Source: Chrysomallon squamiferum (Eukaryota; Mollusca; Gastropoda; Neomphalida; Peltospiridae). Taken from it: a stretch of 64,000 bases of DNA. The notes beneath the pieces were generated by a model. That model worked only from the letters and a program-made list of their open reading frames with translations, was not told the DNA's origin and did no database searches. The translations under genes and the position numbers were made by a program. The stretch spans positions 39,116,751 through 39,180,750 of the forward strand of contig CM022670.1 in assembly GCA_012295275.1 (NCBI GenBank), written 5' to 3'. Every line of letters starts with the position of its first letter. Position 1 is the first letter of the stretch. Below, one piece after another: positions 35,777-50,137 of the stretch.

Positions 35777-38700
35777 TTATGTCACTTTACTTTTCATTAC
35801 TGTTTCAATACAAAATTCATACATTTCTTTGTTCTTGGCTTTCAGTTCAGCCAGTTCTTTCTCTAATGTCTGCGTTTTCTGTTCAAATTGTTCCACTTTT
35901 GTTTGTTCCTGCTGCAAAATATAATAAAATATATCAATTAATTACTTGTAAATAAATAAAATATATGCATACAATATAGAGTTTAGGAAGAAAAATATTA
36001 ACGTGTAAGTTAAAAAAAAATATAATACTGATTGAAGGTTGTTAATAGAATAAATTGTTTCACAAATGCAGAAGAAAACAGTATATTTATGCTTTTTAAA
36101 AGAGGGTAATATGATTTAGTAATTTGGAGAGAATATTTTTGGAGAATAATGTTTTTTATAATTCTGTAAATCTAAATTAATATGTTACTTACAAGAATAT
36201 TCATAATCCTATCAGACTCTATTAATTTGTTCATGCGTTCTTGGTCATTCTGGAAAAAAAGTATTAATGAAAATTATTACAATGATCTATTTTGTTTAAA
36301 TAAATTTTTAGGATTCATTATTGGTGAAGAGTTCATTAATACTAAGTTACTTTAAGTGACAGCATAGGTTTCTTCCATAATGAGATATCAAATATCTGCT
36401 GTCACTTATTGGTCAGTTTTTATTATGTAATAAATATGTTATATGCTCAGAGATAAACATACAGAATCTTATTTGCTATATAGTCATTAAACAGCTTGAA
36501 AAGAGATCACATTTGCTTTCTCCAAAATCATTTAATATAAAACCGATCTCGATACTAAGAATCTTTCTGATTTAAAAAAGCCTATTTTATATATTCTCCC
36601 TTTGTTTGCTAGCTAACTCAAGATTTGACAACACAATGGTGTCAGTTAAACCAAAGTAGAAATATTGGTAAGCAATAAATTGAAACTGAAACATTTCTAA
36701 CAGAAAAGACGTCGGTGGTAAAATACTCACACTTCTGTTGCCTGGCAACCGTATTTCCAGGGTTTCTGCTGTGTTCTCCTCAGCACTGCTGATGTGAAGG
36801 CTTCGTTTGAACTGTTTGACTGGCAGTGTTGGCTTTCTGTCTGGATTCGCTATAGCTCTGGGTGTCAGCATGAAAAAAGCATTTGTGATACTTGCTGAAA
36901 AATAAATTGCACAGTGTCGCATAATGTAAGATATGCTTGTATTTTACATTTCATCTTTTTTTTCTTTCTTTTTTTCTGCCTAATACATAATAACCCAAAG
37001 CAAGCTTAACCGATAAATAAATATATTCTTATCTATTCGAATTATCATCGGGTCATTTGATGAAAAATAATATGTTTATTATTGGGTATGAAATTAAACA
37101 TTATTAAAGATTAAGGGCCAACCGATTAAAAACGATAAGTATTTTGATGTTTATCAGTCCCCTATCTTCCTCTATCTCTCATACACACACTTGTATACTT
37201 CACATGCCTGTACTTGCATATGTATTAATATACATTTATCTTACTCATAATCACACCTGAAAACTACTGACATTAATATCAGGATACAAACTGTACATAA
37301 GAAAACAAACAACACACATGCACCCACAAGAATTATATAAATGCAAACACAAACACACAGATACACATCATTATTTTACTCTCATTAGTGATTTCAAAAA
37401 GGTTTTTCATGCCTTATAAACACCTGTCAAGCATTTTAAATATAATCTCTTCATATCAATTTTTGTCTTACCTTTATGTGCAAGAGTTCGAAGGCACTGT
37501 CCACTAAACACGTCCCAAATGCGACATGTGCTGTCATGTGAACCTGACACTAGCCTCGTAGCATCCAGCGAAACTGATAACTGAGTGACCTGTTTCCTTT
37601 TTTTTTTTTAAAAAGCAAAATTAAATAATATTAAATTTAACATAACAGGAATGAGATTTTAAAAAACGAATATGCAAAGTAGAAATAATTTCCAGTTTGG
37701 TAACTCTTAGCCATGAGGATAGACAGCATAAAGTAACTTTTATTTAAAATACTGAAGACAAAATTAAAATATTTTCTTAATACCAACTATTTTTTCTCCT
37801 TATATGTAAGAATTTAAGAAAGCAAAGAAATAACTTTCAAAGGTATTTTTAATTTTTAATTTTTTTTTTTTTTTTTTTTTAAAATACTGCACCATAAAAT
37901 TCAAGAAGAAGCAATTTTAAAAATGATTTTAAACTATTTACTCGTGTCCTTTGAAACAACTGACTCCAGTCTGCTCTGCTTCAGTACTACAAATATGTCG
38001 CTCAGTCTTCACTGGCTGACAAATAAAAAAATAAAATGAACAATTAAAAACAAAGTCTCTGAATACAAGTATTTCTCCCTAGAGTGTGTACTCAGATTAC
38101 AGTGGATTTTTTTTTAAATTTCTATATTTACTGACACATTACATGTATGAGGAAAAAAACTAAATGAAAATCTCAAGATCTAATTGTGTTGTTCCATTGT
38201 CATATCTAACTACTGATATCTAACTACCTGGACTGAAAATACAAATAAAATAACAATTTGCAAGAATACAGCATGCATTTTATAATGTTTTTATCACCAA
38301 AGAAGTACTTAAATTATAAATAACTTTAACATTTTATCTTTTTCAAAATATTATTAATAAAGTGCTCTAAAGTCCCAGATTAATACATTTTGGTGTTGAA
38401 ATAAAAACAACTAACCTGTCCATACATATTCACTGTATAAATGATGCCATTAGTCCCACCAGCAAACAACCTGAATTCAGCAGCATCCATAGTCACAGAT
38501 ACTATACTTGTATCAAACACAAAGGTACACAGCAGACTGCCAGAAGCAATGTCCCACAGCTAGGAGATACAACCAGTAATTAGAACCATGTTGTCTTTAT
38601 TAATTCAGCACCAATGATCATTAATGTTTTAATTAATATAATGACGTAGCAGTGATACAGACAAGGATATTATATTTATTTTTATGACAAAAAGTTATCA

Positions 38701-39618
38701 AAAGAAAGCAGAATTTTAACAAATATATTATTGTTTAACAAAAACAATTTTCAAAGGTTTTTTAAATGGGGTATCAAACAGCAAGTATAGGTTATTTCAT
38801 CTGTTTACTAGTTAAAGAAATCTAAATATATATAAAAATATGAAAAATAGGGTACTTTCACTATTTCAAATATATATATATATATACACACACACACATA
38901 TATTTGAAATAGTTAAATTACTGCTATCTTTTTTTAAATATTTACAAAGTTTTTTTTCTATGTTCATACATATATTTATTAAACAAGATGGAATGTAACA
39001 TTTCAAAATTATATATAATTATATATGTATATGTAAATAAAATTTTGTTATAAACATTTAAGTCTAGCAAACAAAAATGTCAGTTCTCACTTTGCAGGTG
39101 TGGTCCAGGGAAGAGGAGACAACTCTTGCTCTCACACTTCCTGCTCCGACATGCATGTCTGTGATTGGTAGAGAATGACCCGACCAGATTCGGAGAGGAT
39201 CTGACTGGCTTGTCACAGACAACGACTCAGAAAGAATACTGCGATAAAAATTACTTCTGTGTTACCTCTGTCTCTAGTTTGTTTCCATTATTATTGTTAT
39301 TAATGTTTTTTTTTAATTTTTAATTTTTAATTTTTTTTAACTATCTTTTTTTTTTTTTTTTTAATAACTATTTTTTTAATCAGTAATAACAAGTTATTGT
39401 AAAGGCAAACGTAAGTATTTTAAGTGTCAAATATATACAGGTTACTTGAATTATTATTATTTCAGTTATATCACTTTTGATGATTCTTTTATTTATGAGC
39501 TGCATAGGAATGTTTTTACTAAATGTAAAGAATTTATACATTAATGATTCATAGTATATTATGTATTTATATTTATAGCTAGATATATAATTACATAGAT
39601 GGACTGATAGAAAGAGAC

Positions 39619-39649
<31 letters not shown>

Positions 39650-39717
39650 AACAAACAGACAGACAGACAATTAGATAAAGAGATAGAGATAGAGATATAG
39701 ATAGAGAGATAGAGATT

Positions 39718-39770
<53 letters not shown>

Positions 39771-40920
39771 CAGTCAATGATAACACTGGAAAGGCATTAA
39801 TCAAAATTTATATCTAATTCAGACATCTACTATGATCTAGTTCTAATTATAAAACTGATTCTATTTTATCAGTTCCCTTGCCTTCAAAATATGAACATCA
39901 TGTATTAAAAACAATTTTTTTAAGGATAATTTTCAAACTGGGCCTGATTATAATGATTAATGTGGAAATGGCTAAACACTATTATTAAATTTTTAGATGA
40001 CAGATGTGAACCTTGACAAAGACCAAACAATAACTAAATTATCTTCTGCTCCAGACACAAAGAGAGAACCATCGTCTGTAAACTTGATTACGCTGATGTT
40101 CTGATAGTGTCGACTAACCACAGCCAGCAGATTTCCTGAACAAACCTAGAGAATAAAACAGAACACAGGAAACCTAAATAATCTAAATATATACGAATAT
40201 GCAATTTTATGAATACATTATTTTTTTTTTAATTATTATGGATCAGTTGAATCAAAAAAGGCTTTTACTCAGGCAAAAAGTTTAACATTCTAATAATAAA
40301 CTGATCTAAAATACTGAAGAAAAAAAATCATTTTGTTAAAAAGAAAGTGAATGAACAATAAAGAATGTGTCATCAGTTATATTTAATGACTTTTCTTTAT
40401 GAATATTTATTTTTGAGCAGCTTTTTTTTTATGCATGTTTTATTATTTTTTAATTCTTGACATGTTAATAAACACATACCTGCCATATGTGTAACTTATC
40501 TGCAATGCCTCCTACACAATAACTCCCATCAGGAGAAACAGCAAGGGCAGTAACTCTTCCTGGACAAACCATTCTCATTTGTGTCTGGTCCTATGAATGA
40601 CAATATGGTTTAAGTTTTTCTTTTCTTGAATAATAAATACACAAACTCAAGAAAACAGCAACATATTACTGTACACTGTATCCATTAGAATCTTAAAATG
40701 TGTTATAAAGTATATTACTTTGTATATTTAATTATGTACTGAACATTTTTGACTGTTTGTTTTTTTTTTATGCTGGTTTAATTTTTTTTTTTTTTTTGTT
40801 GTTGATGGTTCTTTTTGGAGCAGTTTTTTTATAGTATAATAGTATAAAAAATTAAAAAATAGTATAAAAAATTAAATAATAGTATAAAAAATTAAAAAAA
40901 TATATATATGTGTCGGTGTC

Positions 40921-40983
<63 letters not shown>

Positions 40984-41576
40984 CTACATATATGTTTCAC
41001 AGTTTTTGAGAAATGTTAACCTTTTTCTGCAGAGACCATAGATGTAGAAGTGGTTTGTTGCTGTTTGCTCCTATCAGATATTCTCCTCCAAGAACACACA
41101 AAGTCCGAGGGCTGGAGATGCCTCCTTTGTAAGTGACCAGACTAGCACCAGTGTGTACATCCCAGACACAGGTGTTCCACAAATGTCCAGAACTATCACT
41201 AGTTATTAAAATCTATATAAAAGGTTCATAAATTAGTAGTAGTAGTAGTAGTAATAAATATTACGCTGTTTTTTTTGTTTTGTTGTTTGCTTTCTTTTTG
41301 TACAATAATTATATGAGAACGAAAACCAGCTAATCTAATTGCTAGTAACTGATAATCCTTCCCGTGGATTATTTACATTCGTTTAATTTCTGCAGCAGGC
41401 GTCTTCTGAAATCAAATTATCTGGTCCTATTTCGAAAAACATTTAATATTAATCAGAAGAGATATTTATTTTTCTCAACTAGTACAAAAAGAGTTCTGAA
41501 CCTTTCCATACATTACTGCATTTGTATCAAAAATTAATAATTATATTTGCACGCATACCTCGAAGGGCGCAGACAT
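35777..41576 (-). CDS. WDR18: WD repeat protein WDR18 (Rix1/PELP1 complex, 60S ribosome maturation), complete
   Basis: WDR18 (yeast Ipi3) is a nucleolar WD40 propeller protein of the Rix1/PELP1-TEX10-WDR18 complex, which works with the SUMO protease SENP3 and MDN1 in pre-60S maturation. Exons on the minus strand: 41576-41559, 41212-41021, 40590-40480, 40145-40012, 39238-39091, 38559-38416, 38015-37942, 37596-37472, 36894-36731, 36249-36193, 35911-35777, giving 433 aa (human about 432). Diagnostic matches to human WDR18 include VWDVHTGASLVTYKGG, VCPGRVTAL, GNLLAVVSRHYQ, WSGHSLPITD and SGSHDSTCRIWDV. The C-terminus is a charged coiled coil (KVEQFEQKTQTLEKELAEL), the family's oligomerisation segment. 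The first coding exon is only 18 nt (MSAPFE), chosen because its donor restores frame. The acceptor at 37597 follows an A-rich run and is atypical, but the alternative AG breaks the frame. Confidence 0.95.
39622..39772. repeat. (CAGA)n / (GATA)n in a WDR18 intron
   Basis: CAGA units followed by about 12 GATA units. Confidence 0.95.
40923..40979. repeat. (TG)n in a WDR18 intron
   Basis: Pure TG run, preceded by four copies of agtataaaaaattaaa at about 40840-40898. Confidence 0.95.
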
Positions 41577-41779
41577 CTTGAAATTATGCTACGGGGAACA
41601 ACTCTAATTAACTATTGCAACAATTTGGCCTATTTAGATTCCCTTCCCCTCATGATGTGTTCATCGAACAAATTTGTTTGCATGTGTGTTTGGTAAATTG
41701 ATAATAAAATTTAATGTATTCTTCGCATTGTAAATTAAACTGAACGAATAACAACAAATGGCAGAATTATTTCACTATT

Positions 41780-44029
41780 CACTTTATTAGTGAAAAGTAT
41801 CAGTTTAACACTGAACAGAATTTAGTTTTCCAGCTTAGCGTGGACAGTCTTATTGACTGAGATCATGATTATAACATTATAAATGACATAACAAGCAGAT
41901 ATAAGACTAGTCGAAATCATAACTCCAGTATACAATACAAGCAAAATAAAATATCACATCATCCAATTACATAAATAATTCCACAAAACACAAAGCACTA
42001 TAAATAATTTACAAAATTCTAACTTAACAAAAATAAATTTAAAATCATGGCAGAGATATTGCAAAAGTGGGAATTTTCATTAATGACATTGTTTGCAAGT
42101 TAAATTTTTGCAGTAAAACTTTGTTAATAGTTATTTATAATTCTGCTTAAACTGAATACATGATTGCAAAAGTCAAATTATATTTATATTTAGTTATAAA
42201 TATTAAATATTTATACTGCTTTTTAATAAAAATAATAATAATAAATTTCAGCTTAAAATGTAACATTTTAGTCAAATATTTACCTACTGTTTTATTTTCT
42301 TTCTTACAAAAACAAAATATTAATACTACTGCATTTTCTGCTTTACTGTGAAGATATTTTATCAAAATAAATGATTAAGAACTATTGTAACTATTGCAAA
42401 AACATTTCACACACTGCAGAATTAAAACCTTTAGATGTTTAATAATAATAATATTAATAAACACTTAGCTTTCATTGGAACTAAATATAAACAACACAAA
42501 GGCTAACAGTTTAAATGTCAAAAGTAATCAAATAATAATAACTACATTCACTAGTATTGCTTCTTCACCTTAATGCAAAACAAAAGCTAATCAAAAGTAA
42601 TCAATACAAAAGAACAAAAAATAAAATAAAGAACAAACTGTAAAATATTAATCTACATGTCAGACAATACAAAATATTAGTAATCATAAAATCCTTCTAA
42701 ATTGTGTACAAAAAGACTGTGTATACATCCAGATTTTTGCAACTTTATCCATTAAATGATTTGGTTAAGTGTTTGTGATGCATATATACTCCAAGTCGAC
42801 TTTGTATGATGCAGTAACAAATGACTCGACAGCTGGTTTTATATTATGATTAAGCTAGTAACAGTTACATGCTAAGTTTAAGGCTTAGATGAGTTTTATG
42901 AATTTGGGTCTTGGAAACTCAATTAAGCAAATATTCTGAGTAACTGAATTTGTTTGTGTACTTATGCAACTACTCTTAAAATGTAAAGTAATTATATTTA
43001 TCAATACAGGTTTGCAACAGATGCAAATTATATGTATTATAGCTGAACAAAAATCAATTGTAAAAATATACCCTAAAAGATCACAAATAAAGAGAGATTG
43101 TTGCAAATTGAATATAAATTAATATCATATGTATATGACATTCCTGTATTTATTTATTTCACAAAATAATAAACTGTTGGCAAAATAAAACAAGATAATA
43201 AACACATTTTTTTCAATATGTAAATGTGTTTATCAAATCAAAGAAACATTAAAGTTTTTGGTCTAAGTACCAAAAATGTAGGCAAAAATTCACATATTCT
43301 TGTGTTTAATTTCATGGAATATCAAAATGTAATTAAAATACCAACTGCTGAAATCGTTTTTTAAAACAATATTGACAACTGCATAACATGATTTTTTTTA
43401 CCTATTCAGCATCAGAAAAATATCACTATTTACAAAATTAACACTGAGGAAAAAATAATTCAAAAATACATCAGCAGTTATTTTCCAAATGATGACAAAA
43501 GAAACCAAAACAACTCTAGCTGAAACAATAATTTAGAACATCTGCTTAATATATACACAAGTGAATACATTTCCAAATATTTATATCTAGAATATTCGGC
43601 GTAAATGTTATCAAATCTGTTTTAAAAAATAAAAACAATAAAAATAAAGTACTGAAGTTATTAACAATTTATAATAAACAAGATATTGTACAAATTCTAA
43701 ATGTAAGAAATAAATCGATATTCAATTTATTGATTGTCTGTAGAAAAAAGAAAAGAAAAAAGTACAAGCAATGAAGTTTCAGCATATGTATAATCAAAGG
43801 TGTCAACAAATATGAATAAAATGGAAAGTGAAAGCAATAGGGAAAAATAATAATAATAATAATAATAATACACACTGTCAGTTAAGATATTTTAAAATGA
43901 AGGAAGTTTTGAATGGTTTAGAAATTCCAGACAGTATTTATACAATATGAGAAAAGAGGGATTTTGAAGTTATTTTATATTTTAGACTGAAAGTAAATTT
44001 ACTGCTTGTGATCTTACTAGCAACTTCAA

Positions 44030-44074
<45 letters not shown>

Positions 44075-47000
44075 TAAATTAATTAATTAAATCATAACTT
44101 CAAATTAGCTGATTTGAAACATTACAGACAATCACAATCATGTTTAAAAAAAAACAATCCATCAAAACTTTAAAACAATCAGTTTTTGCAGAACAAATAT
44201 AAAGTTATACAGATGTTTCTTGTTTTAAAATAAGAATAAATTTAAACACATATTGTTTCAGAACATGCCTATCAAAACCGTTATGGACATATTAATTAGT
44301 TAGCATCTGAATCACCATGCCACTTCAAGAAAGAAACTTCTAGAACAGCACTGTTAATGCTGAATGGCAAAAGGCACAGATTTGTCTTTATATATATACA
44401 TAAATATTTTAATTTTAAAAAGAAAGAAAATGATAAGACTAATATTAACAATTTATTGGCAAAGAACCATTAAAAACCAAACTGTTGTTTTTCTAATGAT
44501 TCGACTGTATTTGTTTATTAACTATCAGTATTAAGATATGTAAGTAATATATTTAAAACTTTTTATTTTATTATTGTTTAATGGTTTGTTTTTGTTTTTT
44601 TACTAAATGACAATCAATGAAATAATGCTCAAGAATAATTGGTTTTGGTCCCCAGTATATGTTATGTAAAACAGAAATGTTTTTTCAACAGCTCTTGAAT
44701 TGTGATCGGTTTCAAAAATTAGTCAACAATATGATTATGAGTAGGATTTTTAAATTCTTCAACTAAAGAAAAACTAAACACGTCCATTAATGCCTACCAA
44801 AATTCATTGAAATCATTATTATAAAACCTAATTTCATTGTAATCTATTCAAATATGAAAAACAGAAAGTCAGGTTTCAGCAGAACAATGGTTAGAGGGGA
44901 AATCAAATATATATTTCGATACAACATCTCTTAATTCAATTCAAAATCATCATAATAATTCTATTTAAACATTTAAACACTGAAATTTGTTTTTAAAAAT
45001 TCCGTTTTATTTTTGTATACCATACTGAATTTGCAAAGCAGAGTGATTATAAATGTTTAAAAATACATAGCCACCTTTAGTTATAATCAATCATTTGAGT
45101 AACATCAACACAAAATCTTTTGTATTTTATCATCATCGTCCTTGCTGAACATTTTAAAAATATGTTTAATGTCATTGATGAAATAATCTAACACTTTTGA
45201 TGTGTTCACATTAAGATTAAGAAATCAAATATGACTGATTCTAAAGTTATATAAGCATAGAAATATATTTGAATTCAACATTCATCTCAAAGTTTCAAGC
45301 ATTTCTATAAAAAACAAAATTAACTGCAAAATTTAATTCTAAAGTGTGTGTACCTTGTCAGAAATACACAATAATTACCAAAAGAAAACAAAAGGGGAAA
45401 AAATATATAGTTTGATAAATATAATTTTTGTTTTTTTATTCTATAATTTACAACAACAAAAAAAAATACATGTAATAAAAGTTCTATAAATAGCTTTGGA
45501 GTGAATAAAACAAGTATAAATAACCTGTAAACAAAAACCTAAATATTAATAAAACTTAAATTTTTTTATGTATGTTTTCTCTTCATCTATAATTAAAAAA
45601 AAAAAAAAAAAGGAATTCTCTTTATAGAGTTCTCAATAAAGATTCATTGATGTTTGATTATTTTTTTTAATTGTGCCTAAAATACCTATTAAACTGTTTT
45701 ATTATTTAATATTATATCAATCTCAATCTACAAGCAAATGCCAAAAATTGGTCAGTTACAAAACTGAATTAATTTAAATGTGGTATAAAATAATATATAT
45801 TCTGTGCAAATTATTATTATTATTATTTTTTTTTTTTTAACTTGTATTTTCAAATGTGGGAATCCATCTTTTAGGCATTCTTTAATTTCTTCTTTTTTTG
45901 TTTAATTTTTGTTGTTGTTTAATAAAACAATTTTAAAAAAATAATGGTGGTAAAGAAAACAAAATTTAGCTTCTCTATTTTTTCCATCACAGTCATGACA
46001 TTCGACAGCAACTGAAATACTAAAGTTCATAATTCATTATAATTAAATATTAAATTATAATTACAATTAAAATAACGTTTCTCAAGAACTTTTCCGGGTC
46101 CTTTTTTTTTTCTTCTTTTTTTTTAAACATGTCTGAAAATACCACTTTTGATTGGCAGTAAAAAGATGTGAGCCAAAAGTTTGACTCAAAAATCAAAAAG
46201 CAAAAGAAAATAAAAAAAAAAAAAAAAATTGTTATCTGTACAAACATACAATTTGAGCTATTAACAATTACAATTTATATCTACAGGTATGTTCAGTAGA
46301 AATGTCTGGGCCAGATACAAAACAAACAAACAAAAAAAAAGAGCTGAAAGACTGGCTCTTATAAAAATGACAGTGATTTACTGAACAACATTTTCAATAA
46401 ATATATCACAATAATCCGATCACTTCTGCAAGAGCACACCAGATGTGAAATACTATATACATGAATCATGAATATGATAAAGAGTTTTTTTTATCTTTTG
46501 AAACACTAATTAAAACATTATTTTTGAATTTATTATCAGTGTCATACTGAGTCACCAAAACAAAGATATTTCTAATATAAAACTAATCTAAAAAAAAATT
46601 TAAATTTATGTTATATTTGTTTTACTTGTATGTGACTTCTATTTTCCTTCTTTTTTCAAAATATTATTTAATGTTGAAAGCCAGTTTGCTGTACCCTTCA
46701 AATGTGACTTTGTTCTTTGTGACAGAAATATTTTTTTGAAATTTATAACATTTAACTCCCCCTATACTAAATACATAATTATCCCATTAAAATAGCTGAA
46801 CAATCTGTATTACCCTCATTTTGTTACTTGTATGTTCACAGTCAATTTTTACTATTTTCTTTGAAACACACAAGAAGTACCCTTTGTCTAACGATACAAA
46901 ATTTGTTTTGTTACGAATTATTTTATTTTTTGACAAAAATGGAAACACGTTAATCTGTGGATAACATTTTTTGACAGCACCTGCACTAATTACCTGAAGA

Positions 47001-47264
47001 ACAAGTTTTTATTACAATATCCACTGTGTAAAATTAAGTCTGTCATAACACACAAGATCAGCAGTCTGTACATTATTACAAATCAAGAGACTAGTGTTTC
47101 CATGCATCATTAACACACTGTGTGATGCATGACCATGGTGTAGGTAATTCCTATTCATGATCACAACCACATCTGTGCACCCAGGACACATATGTACAAT
47201 ATGGCATCAGCTACTTCTGGTGTAGTTTCAGTTACGTGGTCACCTCCTAGGTGTGTGTGGTCAA
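41780..47264 (-). other. Possible very long RNF11 3' UTR
   Basis: This 5.5-kb interval between the RNF11 stop and the WDR18 start has no recognisable exon. It is more uniform than the rest of the window, with few long microsatellites, and is U-rich with many AUUUA-like stretches when read as minus-strand RNA. Several minus-strand AATAAA signals occur, the last I noted at 41783-41788, about 200 bp before the WDR18 start codon. Vertebrate RNF11 mRNAs also have 3' UTRs much longer than their coding sequence. How much of the interval is transcribed cannot be told from sequence. Confidence 0.35.
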
Positions 47265-49098
47265 TCAACTAGTCTCGTAGGTGGTCAGGAGAGCAGCATC
47301 CACAGGCTCCATGCATGATGGACATGTGAATGACCTCACCAGCCAATCGTCTATGCATTCTTTGTGATAGGCGTGCATGCACGGTAGAAATCGTAACATG
47401 TCTCCGAGAAGGAATTCACCCATGCATATAGCACATCTGGAAAGAAGAAAGAAAGAGAGAGAGAGAGAGAAATAAAATGGTGTTTAATTATCATGAAATA
47501 TGAACATTTTAATTTTAATTTTAATTTTAATTTAGTTGTAAAAATACAATAGTTTTTTAACAGTTAATTAAGGTCTGGTCAAGCATTTACAATAACTATG
47601 CACAGGAATCATATTCTGACTTTTTTTTTGATTTAATCAGCAAAACATGAACATGATAGTAAAAAGTTGAATAATACTCTCATACCAATATTTCTCATAT
47701 ATGGATATATATATATTTAATTAAAAAAGTAACTGAAACAATATACACAGTGAAGATAATACAGCAGAATAAAATAATTAACTGACACTCCAAATGACAC
47801 TTATCAGCAGCTGTCAAATTCATATGTGATTAAATCATAAATGTCAAAAAGTATTAGATGTATTTAAACTTACAGAATAAAAAGAATCAATACAAAAATA
47901 AATTACACTCTCTCCGTAAGCAGCAAATGTGCTTATTAATTAATATTTTCCTTTTATTCAACATCTGAGTTTCTTACTATTGTTCACTGAACACAAACGA
48001 AATATTTATTTACCCTACAAATACCTAGGCTATAATATTAAATTAATTCAGTAAAGGTTACTACTAGATTAAAAATAATAACAATCTTACTCTTTAGCTT
48101 TTTTGCTCATTCCATCATACACTCCTGTTGGAAGATGGTTAATTAGACCAAGTCTTTGCGCTATTTTTATCTGTTCTTCTTCTGTAAGCATATTTGCAGG
48201 CCTGCTCACATTTGGAGATGGATGATACACTGGGACGCTTTCCTGAAATTAATATATGTAATAAGAACTATAATATGTAAAATCAAATGTTACAGTGTTT
48301 GAATGAAAATGTTTACATTAAACACATTCAAAATAGGAATGAATATCACAGTGACTGAATGTTAGAGTCTGAGCCATATTCTTAAAAGCTGAGGTACAGG
48401 TTGAGAAGCCTTTATCCAAAATGCTTGGGGTCAGAAGTATTTTAGATTTCCAATTTTTTAATATTTTGGAACATAAAGTTAAAAGAGCCTGAAAATAGGA
48501 TCTAAGTCTAAATTAGAATTGTATTTGTATTTCATATACAATTTTAAAAAGTGATTAAAAAGCTACAAAAATGTAAATCTTATCAGCTGCTCAGCAAAAG
48601 TATTTACTAATTAATGTGCTTCATATAAGCAGTCTTTAGATTTTATTTTGTTGTTGGTTTGGTGAAATCAATATTTCCTTTCTGTTCCACAACAAGAAAG
48701 TCATTAAAGGTCAGAAGTTAAAACCAGTCTTGGCCATCCAGTACAGATTCTGTTTGCAGTTATTCCATAAGTTTTGTTCAGAATGAGTACAGCTACAATG
48801 AAATACATCCTTTCACTTACAGTGTTGATAAATGTGTAATCGCATTTTAAAAGGAAGGTGTGGATATTACTGCTGGAAATGTCTTAAACGTGCAGAGGAC
48901 ACCTTCATAAATTTTTATGAGGAAGAAAACTATAAATCAAATAGAAATTAGTTTTAAATGTTTACCAGCCAAATGTGAAACATGACTGGCATCTACAAGC
49001 ACAGCAGCTGCAAATTTTCTTTCAACGTTCTAAACATTTAATAATATCAGTTTAAAAATAGTTTTCTTCATTTTTTTTTTTTTTTTTTTTTTTTATAT

Positions 49099-49135
<37 letters not shown>

Positions 49136-50137
49136 GGAATATATACTGTGTCTATCAAATGAATTTTTAAAAAATAAAATAAAATAAAATAAATCTATAT
49201 ATTTCTACAAATGAAATGAAAATGTCAGTTCCTTTGAAAGCTTGGTTTTTGTATGTTGTTGGTTTTCATACTTAATTGTTAGCAAAGACTGATTGTGAGA
49301 AATACATAAAATGGTAAACTGGAATAAACTGAAAACACCTGACCCCCACCCACTAATTTAAAAAAAAAAAAAAAAAAAAAAATTAAATCCAGACTTTATT
49401 GTAACTATGCAGGACAGAAGTTATTGAAAAAAAAAAAAAAAAAAGTTTTAAATTAAAACATGTAATTTATGAAACAGTATTTCCTTATTTTTATCTATTA
49501 TTAATGACCTATCATTCATTGCTCAGCCTAAACATATTATACAACATCAAAACAAACATGAAAACAACAACAGATAATATTATTATGTGTCTGTCTGTCT
49601 GTGTGTGTGTGTATATATCTTAATTAAGTTTATTCAGTTACTGTTACTTTATTAGTGATATTTGTATCAAATTTAACAGTTGTAAGTAACAAGCAAAAAT
49701 ATGTGGGCCACAATTAATATAAAGTATTTGTGAAAATGTTGATTAAGGTAATGAAAAGATGAAAAAATATCACGATTCAGTATGAGTAGATGTTTCTTTG
49801 TGTGTAACAAAGGCTGATCAGCTGTTACACTGAAGTAGTTTTAACAAAGAATACTTTTTTTTCGAAAACTAACAGTTGTTACAGCTTTAACAATGAATTA
49901 AATGTTGATTTAGATATTTCATAAAATAATTTTATTAATCATGATTATTTTATATGTATGAGTAACGACTGATTCTGTTGATAAAAAAATAAATAAATAT
50001 ATAAAAATAAACAGGATGAATAGTAGGTCAACCTGATACGGTGGTGGGGGTCCTGGGTCGGATCCATCTGAACGGCTGTCACTTTCCCGTAGCAAAGACA
50101 TGTCGTCTGAACTTGAAGACTTTAAGCAATTCCCCAT
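47265..50137 (-). CDS. RNF11: RING finger protein 11 (RING-H2 E3 ligase cofactor), complete
   Basis: RNF11 is a small membrane-anchored RING-H2 protein that binds HECT ligases (NEDD4, ITCH, SMURF2) and takes part in NF-kB control through the A20 complex. Three minus-strand exons, 50137-50033, 48242-48091 and 47436-47265, encode 142 aa (human 154). The N-terminus MGNCLKSSSSDD keeps Gly2 for myristoylation and Cys4 for palmitoylation. PPPPYQ at the end of exon 1 is the PPxY motif for WW domains. VPVYHPSP and LTEEEQIKIAQRLGLI follow, then the RING: CAIC, CMHAYHKEC and CPSC, covering the ligand pattern of a RING-H2. The C-terminus DAALLTTYETS closely matches the human tail. The protein is shortened mainly in the acidic stretch before PPPPY. 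It shares a 633-bp upstream interval with FANCC. Confidence 0.97.
48397..48600 (+). mobile_element. Partial pogo/Tigger-like element in RNF11 intron 1
   Basis: A TA is followed by caggttgagaagcctt, then tatccaaaatgcttgggg, the best-preserved 5' terminus of the three copies. No matching 3' terminus was found, so the right limit is approximate. Confidence 0.55.
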
